25,126 nucleotides of DNA from JAAYZQ01 sp034428935 (GTDB lineage Bacteria; Chloroflexota; Anaerolineae; JAAYZQ01), in contig DAOUHB010000001.1 in the NCBI GenBank assembly GCA_034428935.1, positions 1-25,126 on the forward strand, read 5' to 3'. The position numbers and the translations under genes were made by a program. Shown here piece after piece: positions 15,152 to 23,655 of this stretch (within the stretch, counting starts at the first letter, position 1; the number at the start of each line of letters is the position of its first letter). A model generated the notes under the pieces. It worked only from the letters and a program-made list of their open reading frames with translations, did not search any database and was not told the origin of the DNA.

Positions 15152-16837
15152 TCATCGAAACACCGCCCCCGTGCTCGCCGACGTCACGGCCTGGGCGTAG
15201 CGCCGCAGGTAGCCGGTCTTGACGCGCGGCTGCCAGGGAGGCAGGGCGGCCAGGCGGGCGGCGATCTCGGCCTCGGGCAGGTCGAGGGACAGGCGCCGGT
15301 TGGGCAGGTCGATGGTGATGGCGTCGCCGTCGCGCACGGCGGCCAGGGGGCCGCCCTCCGCCGCCTCGGGCGAGACGTGGCCAATGGCCGCGCCCCGCGA
15401 GGCGCCCGAAAAGCGCCCGTCGGTGATGAGCGCCACCCGGTCGTCGACGCCCATGCCCGACAGGAGCGAGGTGGGCGTCAGCATCTCGCGCATGCCGGGC
15501 CCGCCCCGGGGCCCCTCGTAGCGGACCACCAGGACGTCGCCATCCCGGAACTGGCCGGCGATGATGGCCGCCGTCGCCTCCTCCTCCGACTCAAAGACGC
15601 GGGCCGGGCCGGTGTGTTGCCGCATCCGGGGCGCGACGACGGCCTGCTTGACCACGGCGCCGTCGGGGGCCAGGTTGCCAAACAGGATCGCCAGGCCGCC
15701 CTGAGCCGCGTAGGGCGCGTCAAAGGGGCGGATGACCGTCTCGTCGCCGGCGGGGGCCGCGGCCAGGGCCTCGGCCACGGTGCAGCCGGCCACCGTCAGG
15801 GCCTCGCCGGCCAGGAGGCCGCCATCCAGCAGGCGGCGCATGACCGCCTGGATGCCGCCGGCGCGGTGCAGATCCTCGACATAGTGGCCGCCGGCCGCGG
15901 GGCTCATGCGGCACAGGTGCGGTGTGCGGGCGCTACAGTCGTTCACCTCGTCGAGGGAAATGTCGACGCCCGCCTCGTGGGCGATGGCCAGCAGGTGCAG
16001 CACCGAGTTGGTCGAGCCGCCGAGGGCCATGTCCAGCGCAAAGGCGTTGCGAAAGGCGGCCGGCGTCAGGACGTCCAGGGGGCGGACGTCGCGGGCCAGC
16101 AGCTCCATGACCTGCATGCCCGACTCCTTGGCCAGCGCCTGGCGGGCGGCGTGGACCGCCGGGATGGTCCCCTGGCCCGGCAGGCCCATGCCCAGGCCCT
16201 CCACCAGGCAGTTCATGGTGTTGGCCGTGAACATGCCGGCGCACGAGCCGCAGCCCGGGCAGGCGGCCTGCTCCAGCCGCTCCAGCTCCGCGGGCTGCAT
16301 CTGGCCGCGGGCCACGGCGCCGACGGCCATGAACACGTCGTTGAGGTCCACGGCCCGGCCGTCCAGGCTGCCGGCCAGCATCGGGCCGCCGCTGACCACC
16401 AGGGCCGGCAGGTTCAGGCGCGCCGCGGCCATGACCATGCCCGGCACGATCTTGTCGCAGTTGGGAATCAGCACCAGGGCGTCAAAGGCGTGGGCCTGGG
16501 CCACGATCTCGACCGAGTCGGCGATGAGCTCGCGGCTGGCCAGGGAGTACTTCATGCCGGCGTGGTTCATGGCCAGCCCGTCGCACACGCCAATGGTGTT
16601 GGCCTCGAAGGGGGTGCCGCCGGCGGCGCGGATGCCGGCCTTGACCGCCTCGGCCAACTGGCGGAGGCCGGTGTGCCCGGGAATGGCCTCGTTGTAGGAG
16701 TTGATCACGCCCACGAAGGGCTGTTCCATCTCCCAGGCGGTGCAGCCCAGGGCGCGCAGCAGCGCGCGGTGCGGCGCGCGCTCGTGCCCCCGCTTGAGGG
16801 CGTCGCTTCTGCGCCTCGGCCGATCTTCTTGACTCAT
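15152..16837 (-). CDS. ilvD: Dihydroxy-acid dehydratase
   Basis: A 561-residue iron-sulfur dehydratase acting in both the valine and isoleucine branches. Predicted cluster ligands are C85 (GVCDGLAMNHAGM), C127 (IPNCDKIVPGM) and C199 (CPGCGSCAGMFTANTMNC). The C-terminal ITDGRFSGASRGAAIGHVSPEAAEGGP block is intact. The start at 16837 is preceded by GAGGTGG. It is the first structural gene of the operon, directly after the attenuator. Phosphogluconate and sugar-acid dehydratases share the fold but differ in these motifs and in context. Confidence 0.95.
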   Translation of the reverse strand: MSQEDRPRRRSDALKRGHERAPHRALLRALGCTAWEMEQPFVGVINSYNEAIPGHTGLRQLAEAVKAGIRAAGGTPFEANTIGVCDGLAMNHAGMKYSLASRELIADSVEIVAQAHAFDALVLIPNCDKIVPGMVMAAARLNLPALVVSGGPMLAGSLDGRAVDLNDVFMAVGAVARGQMQPAELERLEQAACPGCGSCAGMFTANTMNCLVEGLGMGLPGQGTIPAVHAARQALAKESGMQVMELLARDVRPLDVLTPAAFRNAFALDMALGGSTNSVLHLLAIAHEAGVDISLDEVNDCSARTPHLCRMSPAAGGHYVEDLHRAGGIQAVMRRLLDGGLLAGEALTVAGCTVAEALAAAPAGDETVIRPFDAPYAAQGGLAILFGNLAPDGAVVKQAVVAPRMRQHTGPARVFESEEEATAAIIAGQFRDGDVLVVRYEGPRGGPGMREMLTPTSLLSGMGVDDRVALITDGRFSGASRGAAIGHVSPEAAEGGPLAAVRDGDAITIDLPNRRLSLDLPEAEIAARLAALPPWQPRVKTGYLRRYAQAVTSASTGAVFR

Positions 16838-16867
16838 TGTCCACCTCGACAGTCAGATTCGGGCAAC

Positions 16868-16891
16868 AAAAAAAACCTCCCGGCTGGGAGG
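16868..16891 (-). terminator. Attenuator terminator of the ilv-leu operon
   Basis: On the minus strand CCTCCC (16891-16886), loop AGCC, GGGAGG (16881-16876) and eight consecutive T residues (complement of 16868-16875) form a textbook intrinsic terminator. It lies 28 nt after the leader-peptide stop codon and about 30 nt before the ilvD start, so it must be overcome for any operon gene to be expressed from the upstream promoter. Confidence 0.93.
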
Positions 16892-16940
16892 CTTTTGCAC
16901 GCTTTGGTCTGTGCCAGACTAGGCCGCGACCCTCCCAACC
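16882..16940 (-). promoter_or_regulatory. Antiterminator competing with the ilv attenuator
   Basis: Minus-strand GGTTGGGAGG (16940-16931), within the last codons of the leader peptide, is complementary to CCTCCCAGCC (16891-16882) over ten continuous pairs, one of them G-U. The second segment is the 5' arm of the terminator, so the two structures exclude each other. A ribosome finishing the leader at 16921-16919 would cover the first segment and allow termination; one stalled in the Ile/Val run would leave it free. A second hairpin (GCTCCT/AGGAGC, 16948-16967) lies within the leader and may act as a pause site. Confidence 0.82.
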
Positions 16941-17014
16941 GCCATTGGCTCCTCAAGAACCAGGAGCTCAACAATAATAAGAACAATAATGGCGATCAGG
17001 TAAATGGGCTGCAC
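16919..17014 (-). CDS. Branched-chain amino-acid leader peptide (attenuation peptide)
   Basis: A 31-residue reading frame with a GTG start at 17014 and a TAG stop at 16921-16919. Residues 4-20 read IYLIAIIVLIIVELLVL, and 16 of 31 residues are Ile, Val or Leu. The codons are mostly A/T-ended (five ATT, four GTT, two CTT), unlike the ATC, GTC and CTG that dominate neighbouring genes; this would sharpen ribosome stalling when the charged tRNAs are scarce. It lies about 50 nt after a consensus promoter and just before a terminator/antiterminator pair. This matches ilv leader peptides of enterobacteria in logic, not in sequence. The start is the least certain part: GAGAGG is 15 nt upstream, farther than usual. 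Confidence 0.87.
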   Translation of the reverse strand: MQPIYLIAIIVLIIVELLVLEEPMAVGRVAA

Positions 17015-17073
17015 TTCTATTTCTTTCGTCCTCTCTTGTCTGGCCGGCGCCAGCCGGCGCCGAAGATTGGGCC

Positions 17074-17102
17074 TTTATACCACGCTTTCCGCTATTTGTC
17101 AA
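17074..17102 (-). promoter_or_regulatory. Promoter of the ilv-leu-cimA operon
   Basis: Minus-strand TTGACA (17102-17097) and TATAAA (17079-17074) are separated by exactly 17 bp, a consensus housekeeping promoter. The predicted start near 17067 gives a leader of about 230 nt before ilvD. The first transcribed segment contains a GGCGCC-GGCT-GGCGCC palindrome (17044-17062). In the 431-bp gap between the leader peptide and yceI, I see only this promoter, that palindrome and the divergent yceI promoter. Confidence 0.9.
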
Positions 17103-17354
17103 CCCTCACTTTTGTCCCACGGCCCCCAGGACTGCGCCAGAACGACGCGTATCGTATAGAAAGCGCCCGAAACGCGACGAATATCTCGTACATCAAAACC
17201 CATAAGAAATCTTTACTTGCGAAGCTGTATTGGTTATGGCAAGCGCAAGTATAGTTATGTCATGTTCAACGCGGGCGTGATCTACGTCATTTGTCCCATA
17301 TCCTGTCGTACAAAAATCCACCTTTTGAACCAAGGAGGATGGGGCATTGGGCCC

Positions 17355-17383
17355 TTGCCGCGGCGGGCAAATACTGCTACACT
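17355..17383 (+). promoter_or_regulatory. Probable promoter of the YceI-family gene
   Basis: TTGCCG (17355-17360) and TACACT (17378-17383) are 17 bp apart, and the -10 box is extended by TGC. It lies about 60 bp before the YceI start and diverges from the ilv promoter about 250 bp away. Confidence 0.65.
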
Positions 17384-17445
17384 GATGACAGTAGGCTGGG
17401 CGCCGACTAACAGTTGGCCACGCGCCAAGAGAAAGGAATGCGAGA

Positions 17446-17979
17446 ATGCCCTGGAAAGTAGACCCGGACAACTCCGAAGTCCTGTTCTTCGTCAAACACT
17501 TTCGCCTGACCACCGTGCGGGGTCGATTCAAAAAGTTCGAGGGCACCCTCGACATGAACGAGGAGAACCCCCAGGCGTCGTCCGTCGAGGGCACGGTGGA
17601 AACTGCAACCATCAGCACCGGCATCGCTCCCCGCGACATGGACCTGCGCCGGCGCAACCGCTTTAACGTGCGCGACTTTCCGCAGATGACCTATAAGAGC
17701 ACGCGCATCGGCCCCTTCGAAGGCAACCGCTTCCAGGTCTTTGGCGACCTGACCATCAAGGGCATCACCAGGCCCGTGGTGTTTGACGTGGAGGACAAGG
17801 GCGAGTTGTCTCCCGTCAAGGGCATGCCGGGTTGGCGGCGCCACGCCTTCGAGGCCCGCACGCGGGTGAACCGCAAGGATTTCGACATCAAGTGGTTCCC
17901 CCTGGCCGAGATCGGCTCCATCCCCGTGGCCGAGGACATAGACGTAGTGTGCAAGATGCAGTTCATCAAGGAGCCGTAG
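17446..17979 (+). CDS. YceI-family lipocalin-like protein
   Basis: A 177-residue single-domain protein. The YceI pattern is clear: a WKVDPDNSEVLFFVKHF opening, VRGRFKKFEGTLDM, a conserved DLRRRNRFNVRDFPQMTYKS in the middle, and GDLTIKGITRPVVFDV, with FEARTRVNRKDFDIKW near the end. The family folds as a beta barrel that can bind polyisoprenoid or other amphiphilic ligands; its physiological role is mostly unknown. No signal peptide is present, so this copy is predicted cytoplasmic. The start follows GAAAGGA by nine bases. It lies between the ilv and arg operons with its own promoter, and nothing in the sequence ties it to amino-acid synthesis. Confidence 0.9.
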   Translation: MPWKVDPDNSEVLFFVKHFRLTTVRGRFKKFEGTLDMNEENPQASSVEGTVETATISTGIAPRDMDLRRRNRFNVRDFPQMTYKSTRIGPFEGNRFQVFGDLTIKGITRPVVFDVEDKGELSPVKGMPGWRRHAFEARTRVNRKDFDIKWFPLAEIGSIPVAEDIDVVCKMQFIKEP

Positions 17980-18000
17980 CACCGGCCCGACCCATCGCTC

Positions 18001-18024
18001 CCGCCAGATCGTCAGATCTGGCGG
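18001..18024 (+). terminator. Hairpin after the YceI gene
   Basis: CCGCCAGATC (18001-18010) and GATCTGGCGG (18015-18024) form a perfect 10-bp stem with a four-base loop, 21 bp after the stop codon. No T-run follows, so termination is uncertain, but its position before the argG promoter suits an end-of-transcript structure. Confidence 0.45.
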
Positions 18025-18077
18025 CCCTGGCGATGCACGCCGAGCAAGTCCGGGCTTGCGCATTGCCCTATTCAGAT

Positions 18078-18106
18078 TTGACACGGCCCGGCTTCTGTGG
18101 TATGCT
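18078..18106 (+). promoter_or_regulatory. Promoter of the arg operon
   Basis: TTGACA (18078-18083) and TATGCT (18101-18106) are separated by exactly 17 bp. Transcription starting near 18113 gives a leader of about 235 nt before argG, which contains a short Arg-codon reading frame and an intrinsic terminator. No ARG-box-like palindrome was recognised around it. Confidence 0.88.
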
Positions 18107-18136
18107 GCGCCCCAGTTTTTTCGAGCGGAAGGCACA

Positions 18137-18214
18137 GTGAGCGATTTTTCGTTTGCCTTTGTAACCGACAATAACCGACGACGACCGGAGGAGCCAGGCT
18201 ATCCTTCTGGATAG
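18137..18214 (+). CDS. Arginine leader peptide (attenuation peptide)
   Basis: A 25-residue frame with a GTG start at 18137, a GGAAGG ribosome site just upstream and a TAG stop at 18212-18214. Residues 14-16 are three consecutive Arg codons, all CGA (18176-18184), a codon little used in neighbouring genes, which prefer CGC and CGG. The frame lies between a consensus promoter and an intrinsic terminator in front of argG. This is the layout of a ribosome-mediated attenuator responsive to arginyl-tRNA. The rest of the peptide (FSFAFVTDNN before, PEEPGYPSG after) shows no other bias. Three Arg codons are fewer than in many leader peptides, so the functional claim is strong by position but unproven. 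Confidence 0.78.
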   Translation: MSDFSFAFVTDNNRRRPEEPGYPSG

Positions 18215-18246
18215 GCTTCTACGGCGTACAGGCGAAACCTGACCCA

Positions 18247-18281
18247 GAGCCGGCCTCCAGAGTGGAGGCCGGCTCCTTTTT
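18247..18281 (+). terminator. Attenuator terminator upstream of argG
   Basis: A 13-bp perfect stem (18247-18259 with 18263-18275), a GAG loop and TTTTT at 18277-18281 form a strong intrinsic terminator 67 bp before the argG start. A competing structure is possible: 18187-18200 (GGAGG, CC, GGCT with small bulges) can pair with 18248-18258, the terminator's 5' arm, in 11 pairs. A CTATCC/GGATAG hairpin (18199-18214) overlaps the leader stop codon. Which fold a stalled ribosome favours cannot be decided by eye. Confidence 0.9.
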
Positions 18282-18348
18282 ATGCGCGAAGGGCGTGGGC
18301 CCGTCGCGCATTTGTTTTGGAAAACACGAAATCATCAGGAGGAAAAAC

Positions 18349-19614
<1,266 letters not shown>

Positions 19615-19615
19615 T

Positions 19616-21034
19616 ATGAGCATGTGGGGTGGACGGTTTGTGGGGGAGATGGACGAGGCGATGAGGCGGTTCAACGACTCGTTCGCCTTTGACCGGCGGC
19701 TGTACCGCGCCGACGTGCGGGGCAGCATCGCCTACGCCGGGGCGCTGGCGCGGGCCGGGCTGCTGACCGAGGACGAGCGGGCGCAGCTCGTGGCCGGGCT
19801 GCGGCAGGTGGGGGCCGAGCTGGACGACGGCACGTTCGAGGTGCGGCGCGACGACGAGGACGTGCACACCGCCGTGGAGCGCCGCCTGGGCGAGCTGGTG
19901 GGGCCGGTGGCCGGCAAGCTGCACACCGGCCGCTCTCGCAACGACCAGGCCGCCACCGACACGCGCCTCTACCTCCTGGAGCAGATGGCCGCCCTGGACG
20001 CCGCCGTCCACTCCCTCCAGGCGGCCATCGCCGACAAGGCCGAGGCCCACCTGGACCTGATCATGCCCGGCTACACCCACCTGCAGCCGGCGCAGCCGGT
20101 GCTCTTTGGCCACTGGCTGCTCTCCTTCTTCTGGAAGCTGCAGCGCGACCGGGAGCGCCTGGCGGGCGTCGCCGGACGGGCGGCGGTGCTGCCCCTGGGC
20201 GCCGGCGCCCTGGCGGGCAACCCCTTTGGCATCGACCGCCGCGCCCTGGCCGCCGAGCTGGGCATGGCCGCCGTCTCGCAGAACAGCATGGACGCCGTGG
20301 CCGACCGCGACCACCTGGTCGAGTTCCTGGCCTGGGCCGCCCTGCTGCAGATCCACCTCAGCAACCTGGCCGAGGACCTGGCCATCTGGAGCAGCCGGGA
20401 GTTCGGTTTCGTCCAGGTGGACGAGGCCTATGCCACCGGCTCGAGCCTGATGCCCCAGAAGCGCAACCCCGACTCGCTGGAGCTGATGCGCGGCAAGAGC
20501 GGGCGCGTCGTCGGCCACCTGGCCGGGCTGCTGGTGACCCTCAAGGGGCTGCCCTCCACCTACAACAAGGACATGCAGGAGGATAAGGAGGCCGTCTTTG
20601 ACGTCATCGACACCCTCCTCCTGGAGCTGCCCATCGCCGCCGGCGTCGTTCGCACCCTGGCCGTCAACGGCGAGGCCATGGCCGCCGCCCTGGACGAGGC
20701 GATGCTGGCCACCGACCTGGCCGACCACCTCGTCCGCCGGGGGGTGCCCTTTCGCGAGAGCCACGGCCTGGCGGGCCAGGCCGTGCGCCGCGCCGAAGAG
20801 CTGGGCACCGGCCTCAAGGCGCTGCCCCTGGCCGAATACCAGGCCATCCATCCCGCCTTTGACGAGGCCCTGTACGGCGTGCTCGACTTTCAGCAGTCGG
20901 TGGCCAGCCGCGACGTGGAGGGGGGCACCGCCCCGGCCGCCGTTCGCGCCCAGCTCCGGCAGGCGCGGGCGGCCCTGAGCGCAAACCTGGAGTTCCCGAA
21001 TCCCGGGACCATCGACCCGGGATCGAAAGACTAA
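19616..21034 (+). CDS. argH: Argininosuccinate lyase
   Basis: A 472-residue member of the fumarase/aspartase superfamily releasing arginine and fumarate. It starts MWGGRFVGEMDEAMRRFNDS, typical of ArgH, continues with DEDVHTAVERRL and HTGRSRNDQAATDTRLY, PGYTHLQPAQPV (the catalytic His region), and the signature GSSLMPQKRNPD at 275-286 with the mobile catalytic Ser. The ATG at 19616 is one base after the argG stop, with AAGAGGGA upstream. The gene ends in a small TCCCGGG/CCCGGGA inverted repeat before lysW. Confidence 0.96.
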   Translation: MSMWGGRFVGEMDEAMRRFNDSFAFDRRLYRADVRGSIAYAGALARAGLLTEDERAQLVAGLRQVGAELDDGTFEVRRDDEDVHTAVERRLGELVGPVAGKLHTGRSRNDQAATDTRLYLLEQMAALDAAVHSLQAAIADKAEAHLDLIMPGYTHLQPAQPVLFGHWLLSFFWKLQRDRERLAGVAGRAAVLPLGAGALAGNPFGIDRRALAAELGMAAVSQNSMDAVADRDHLVEFLAWAALLQIHLSNLAEDLAIWSSREFGFVQVDEAYATGSSLMPQKRNPDSLELMRGKSGRVVGHLAGLLVTLKGLPSTYNKDMQEDKEAVFDVIDTLLLELPIAAGVVRTLAVNGEAMAAALDEAMLATDLADHLVRRGVPFRESHGLAGQAVRRAEELGTGLKALPLAEYQAIHPAFDEALYGVLDFQQSVASRDVEGGTAPAAVRAQLRQARAALSANLEFPNPGTIDPGSKD

Positions 21035-21055
21035 AAAACAGAGGAGCAAAGAACC

Positions 21056-21217
21056 ATGAATTGCCCGGAATGTGATGCAACCCTGGACCTGCTGCCCGAT
21101 CTCGAAGAAGGCGAGATCATTGTCTGCGGCGACTGCGGAGTCGAGCTGGAGGTCACCGGCCTCGAGCCCCTGACCCTGGCGCTGGCCCCCGAGGTCGAAG
21201 AGGACTGGGGGGAATAG
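21056..21217 (+). CDS. lysW: LysW-type amino-group carrier protein
   Basis: A 53-residue acidic protein. Two Cys pairs (C3-x-x-C6 and C24-x-x-C27) make the zinc site, and the C-terminus is EDWGE, whose final Glu gamma-carboxyl is the attachment point for the amino-acid substrate in this system. The start follows GAGGAG. In Thermus the protein carries alpha-aminoadipate for lysine; in Sulfolobus it carries both aminoadipate and glutamate, for lysine and arginine. Placement directly after argG-argH and before lysX-Y-Z-J makes a carrier for glutamate in ornithine/arginine synthesis the more likely role here. It is too short for routine gene calling. Confidence 0.93.
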   Translation: MNCPECDATLDLLPDLEEGEIIVCGDCGVELEVTGLEPLTLALAPEVEEDWGE

Positions 21218-21221
21218 GCCC

Positions 21222-22064
21222 ATGAAGCTCGCGTTGGCCTGCTCGCGGGTGCGCGTCGAGGAAAAGCTCATCCTGGCCGCCCTGCGGGCGCGGGGCATCG
21301 CCCACGACCGCCTGGACACGGGCGACCTGGTCCTCGACCTGGCGGGCGGCCGCTGGCAGGAGTACGACGCCGTCCTGGTCCGCTGCCTGAGCCACACGCG
21401 GGCGTACTACCTGACCCACTGGCTGGAGGCACAGGGGCTGCCGGCGGTCAGCGCCCACCGGGTCATTGCCACCTGCGGCGACAAGATGTTGACCACGGCA
21501 GCCCTGGAGGCCGCCGGCCTGCCCTGCCCGCGGACCCTGGTGGCCTTCACGCCCGAGGCGGCGCTGCGGGCCATCGAGACCATCGGCTACCCGGCGGTCC
21601 TCAAGCCCGTGACCGGCTCGTGGGGCCGGCTCCTGGCCCGCGTCAACGACCGCGACGCCGCCGAGGCGATCCTGGAGCACAAGTCCACCCTGGGCGGCCC
21701 GAGCCACCAGGCCTTTTACGTGCAGGAGCACGTCGACAAGCCGGGCCGCGACATCCGCAGCCTGGTGGTGGGCGACGAGGTGGTCTATGCCGTCTACCGC
21801 CGCGCCGCGCACTGGATCACCAACACCGCCCGCGGCGGCGAGACCCTGCCCTGCCAGGTGACGCCCGAGATCGAGCGCCTGTCGCTGGCCGCGGCTGCGG
21901 CCGTCGGCGGCGGGATCGTCGCCGTGGACCTGCTGGAAAGCGCCGAGGGTCTCCTCCTCGTCAACGAGGTCAACCACACCCCCGAGTTCCACGGCGCCAT
22001 GCAGGCCACCGAAGCCGACATCGCGGGTAAGATGGTGGAGTATGTGGTGGCACAACGCACCTAA
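21222..22064 (+). CDS. lysX: LysX/ArgX-type ATP-grasp ligase (LysW to amino-acid)
   Basis: A 280-residue RimK-like ATP-grasp protein. It joins the alpha-amino group of alpha-aminoadipate (LysX) or glutamate (ArgX) to the C-terminal Glu of LysW. Visible features are the N-terminal RVRVEEKLI, CGDKMLTTAALEAAGLP, the ATP-binding AVLKPVTGSWGRLLARV, YVQEHVDKPGRDIRSLVVG and the metal-binding LLVNEVNHTPEFHGA. The residues after NHTPEF (HGAMQATEADIAG) differ from the KNSVHTTGVDIPG I recall from Thermus LysX and could bear on substrate choice, but I cannot assign this confidently. It starts four bases after the lysW stop, indicating tight coupling with its carrier. The symbol is the family name; argX may be the proper one. 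Confidence 0.9.
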   Translation: MKLALACSRVRVEEKLILAALRARGIAHDRLDTGDLVLDLAGGRWQEYDAVLVRCLSHTRAYYLTHWLEAQGLPAVSAHRVIATCGDKMLTTAALEAAGLPCPRTLVAFTPEAALRAIETIGYPAVLKPVTGSWGRLLARVNDRDAAEAILEHKSTLGGPSHQAFYVQEHVDKPGRDIRSLVVGDEVVYAVYRRAAHWITNTARGGETLPCQVTPEIERLSLAAAAAVGGGIVAVDLLESAEGLLLVNEVNHTPEFHGAMQATEADIAGKMVEYVVAQRT

Positions 22065-22065
22065 C

Positions 22066-22126
22066 CCCCCGGCCCCCCTTCCCCACCTGCACTGCGCGCA
22101 GGCGCAAGTGGACACGGGAAGGGGGG
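22066..22126 (+). repeat. Dispersed hairpin repeat, copy 3, with a 26-nt insert in its loop
   Basis: CCCCCCTTCCC (22073-22083) pairs perfectly with GGGAAGGGGGG (22116-22126), the same element as at 10643-10677. The GACAC loop is here preceded by an extra 26 nt (22085-22110) that matches, on the minus strand, the two ends of an internal part of the 154-bp repeat with the middle missing. It fills the lysX-lysY gap. Confidence 0.7.
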
Positions 22127-22147
22127 AGTTCGGGAAGGAGTGAGAGA

Positions 22148-23182
22148 ATGAGAGCATCTATCGTCGGGGCGTCGGGGTATGCGGGCGGGGAGCTGCTGCG
22201 CCTGCTGCTGGGGCATCCCCAGGTGGAGGTGGCGCAGATCACGTCCGAGACGTACGCGGGACAGTATGCCCACTTTGTGCACCCCAACCTGCGGGGGTAC
22301 ACGGACCTGCGCTTCACGCCGCTGGCCGACCTGGCGCCCTGTGACCTGTTGTTCCTGGCGCTGCCCCACGGCAAGGCCATGGCCCGCATCGAGGCCCTGG
22401 CCGGCATGGCGGAGCGCATCGTGGACCTGTCGGCCGACTTTCGGCTGCGCGACGCGGCGGCCTACCGCCGCTGGTACGGCGCCGAGCACCCCGCGCCCGG
22501 GTGGCTGGCCCGCTTTGTGTACGGCGCGCCCGAGCTGCACCGGGCGGAGCTGGCCGGCGCCCGTTACGCCAGCGGCACCGGCTGCAACGCCATCGTCACC
22601 CTCCTGGCCCTGTGGCCCCTCTACAGGCGCGGGCTGGTACGCGAGGCCGTGGTGGAGGTCAAGGTCGGCTCGTCGGAGGGGGGCCACGACCCCAGCCCCG
22701 CCGGGCACCATCCCGAGCGGGCGGGCGTCATTCGCACCTATGCCCCCGTGGGCCACCGCCACCTGGCCGAGCTGGTCCAGGAGCTGGGCCTGCCGCCCGA
22801 GGCGCCGGGCCTGCACTTTTCCATCACCTCGGTGGACGTCGTCCGCGGAGCCCTGGCCACCTGCCACTGCCTGCTCCACGACGACCTGGAGGAAAAGCAG
22901 GCCTGGCAGTTCTACCGCGACGACTATGGCCAGGAGCCGTGCGTGCGCCTGGTGCGCGCCCGGCGCGGCATCCACCGCTTCCCGGAGCCCAAGATCCTGT
23001 CCGGCAGCAACTACTGCGACATCGGCTTTGCCGCCGATCCCGGGCAGCGGCGCCTGGTGGTCGTGGCGGCCATCGACAACCTGATGAAAGGCGCTGCCGG
23101 CAGCGCCGTGCAGACCATGAACGTCATGATGGGCTGGCCCGAAAAGCAGGGCCTGGAGTTCCCGGGCCTGCACCCCGTGTAG
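22148..23182 (+). CDS. lysY: LysW-acyl-phosphate reductase (LysY/ArgC family)
   Basis: A 344-residue semialdehyde dehydrogenase of the ArgC superfamily, reducing the LysW-bound gamma- or delta-phosphate to the aldehyde. There is an N-terminal NADP motif (IVGASGYAGGELLRLLL), the active-site cysteine C146 in ASGTGCNA, the VKVGSSEGGHDPSPAGHHPER loop, VGHRHLAEL, and the LysY-like ending KILSGSNYCDIGF and MKGAAGSAVQTMNVMMG. It belongs to the LysY branch rather than to acetylglutamyl-phosphate reductase, in line with lysW next door. The start follows GGAAGGAG. Its TAG stop codon (23180-23182) is the first three bases of the tandem repeat that follows. Confidence 0.92.
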   Translation: MRASIVGASGYAGGELLRLLLGHPQVEVAQITSETYAGQYAHFVHPNLRGYTDLRFTPLADLAPCDLLFLALPHGKAMARIEALAGMAERIVDLSADFRLRDAAAYRRWYGAEHPAPGWLARFVYGAPELHRAELAGARYASGTGCNAIVTLLALWPLYRRGLVREAVVEVKVGSSEGGHDPSPAGHHPERAGVIRTYAPVGHRHLAELVQELGLPPEAPGLHFSITSVDVVRGALATCHCLLHDDLEEKQAWQFYRDDYGQEPCVRLVRARRGIHRFPEPKILSGSNYCDIGFAADPGQRRLVVVAAIDNLMKGAAGSAVQTMNVMMGWPEKQGLEFPGLHPV

Positions 23183-23610
23183 GGGCGACCCTCGCGGTCG
23201 CCCGGGTCGGTAGGGGCGACCCTCGCGGTCGCCCGGATTGGCAGGGGCGACCCTCGCGGTCGCCCGGGCCTGGGCGGGGACGACCCTCGCGGTCGCCCGG
23301 ATTGGTAGGGGCGACCCTCGCGGTCGCCCGGATTGGTAGGGGCGACCCCCGCGGTCGCCCGGGTCGGTAGGGGCGACCCTCGCGGTCGCTCGGATTGGCA
23401 GGGGCGACCCTCGCGGTCGCCCGGATTGGTAGGGGCGACCCTCGCGGTCGCCCGGATTGGTAGGGGCGACCCTCGCGGTCGCCCGGATTGGTAGGGGCAA
23501 CCCCCGCGGTCGCCCGGGTCGGTAGGGGCAACCCCCGCGGTCGCCCGGATTGGTAGGGGCGACCCTCGCGGTCGCCCGGGCCTGGGCGGGGGCGAGCCCC
23601 TGCCCCTACA
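23180..23610. repeat. Thirteen-unit 31-bp palindromic tandem array
   Basis: Thirteen consecutive units of about 31 bp begin TAGGGGCGACCC (or a variant) and each contains GGGCGACC-CTCGC-GGTCGCCC, an 8-bp stem. Unit starts are 23180, 23211, 23242, 23276, 23306, 23337, 23368, 23399, 23430, 23461, 23492, 23523 and 23554, followed by a degenerate end at 23588-23610. Units end in either ATTGG or GTCGG; two carry a three-base expansion. The array is bounded by TGTAGGGGC (23178-23186) and its complement GCCCCTACA (23602-23610). It lies inside the arg operon between lysY and lysZ and holds no gene; frames open through it are repeat artefacts. Confidence 0.95.
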
Positions 23611-23655
23611 GGCAATGGTGGCAATGGTACGCAAACATCTGGTAAGGAGGAAACC

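Noticed and set aside
16838..17014. T-box riboswitch upstream of ilvD
   Set aside because: No T-box bulge sequence was seen, and the leader frame with Ile/Val/Leu codons plus the antiterminator explains the region better.
23180..23610. CRISPR array reading of the 31-bp repeats
   Set aside because: Units are directly adjacent with no unique spacers; only four- or five-base unit ends vary between two states.
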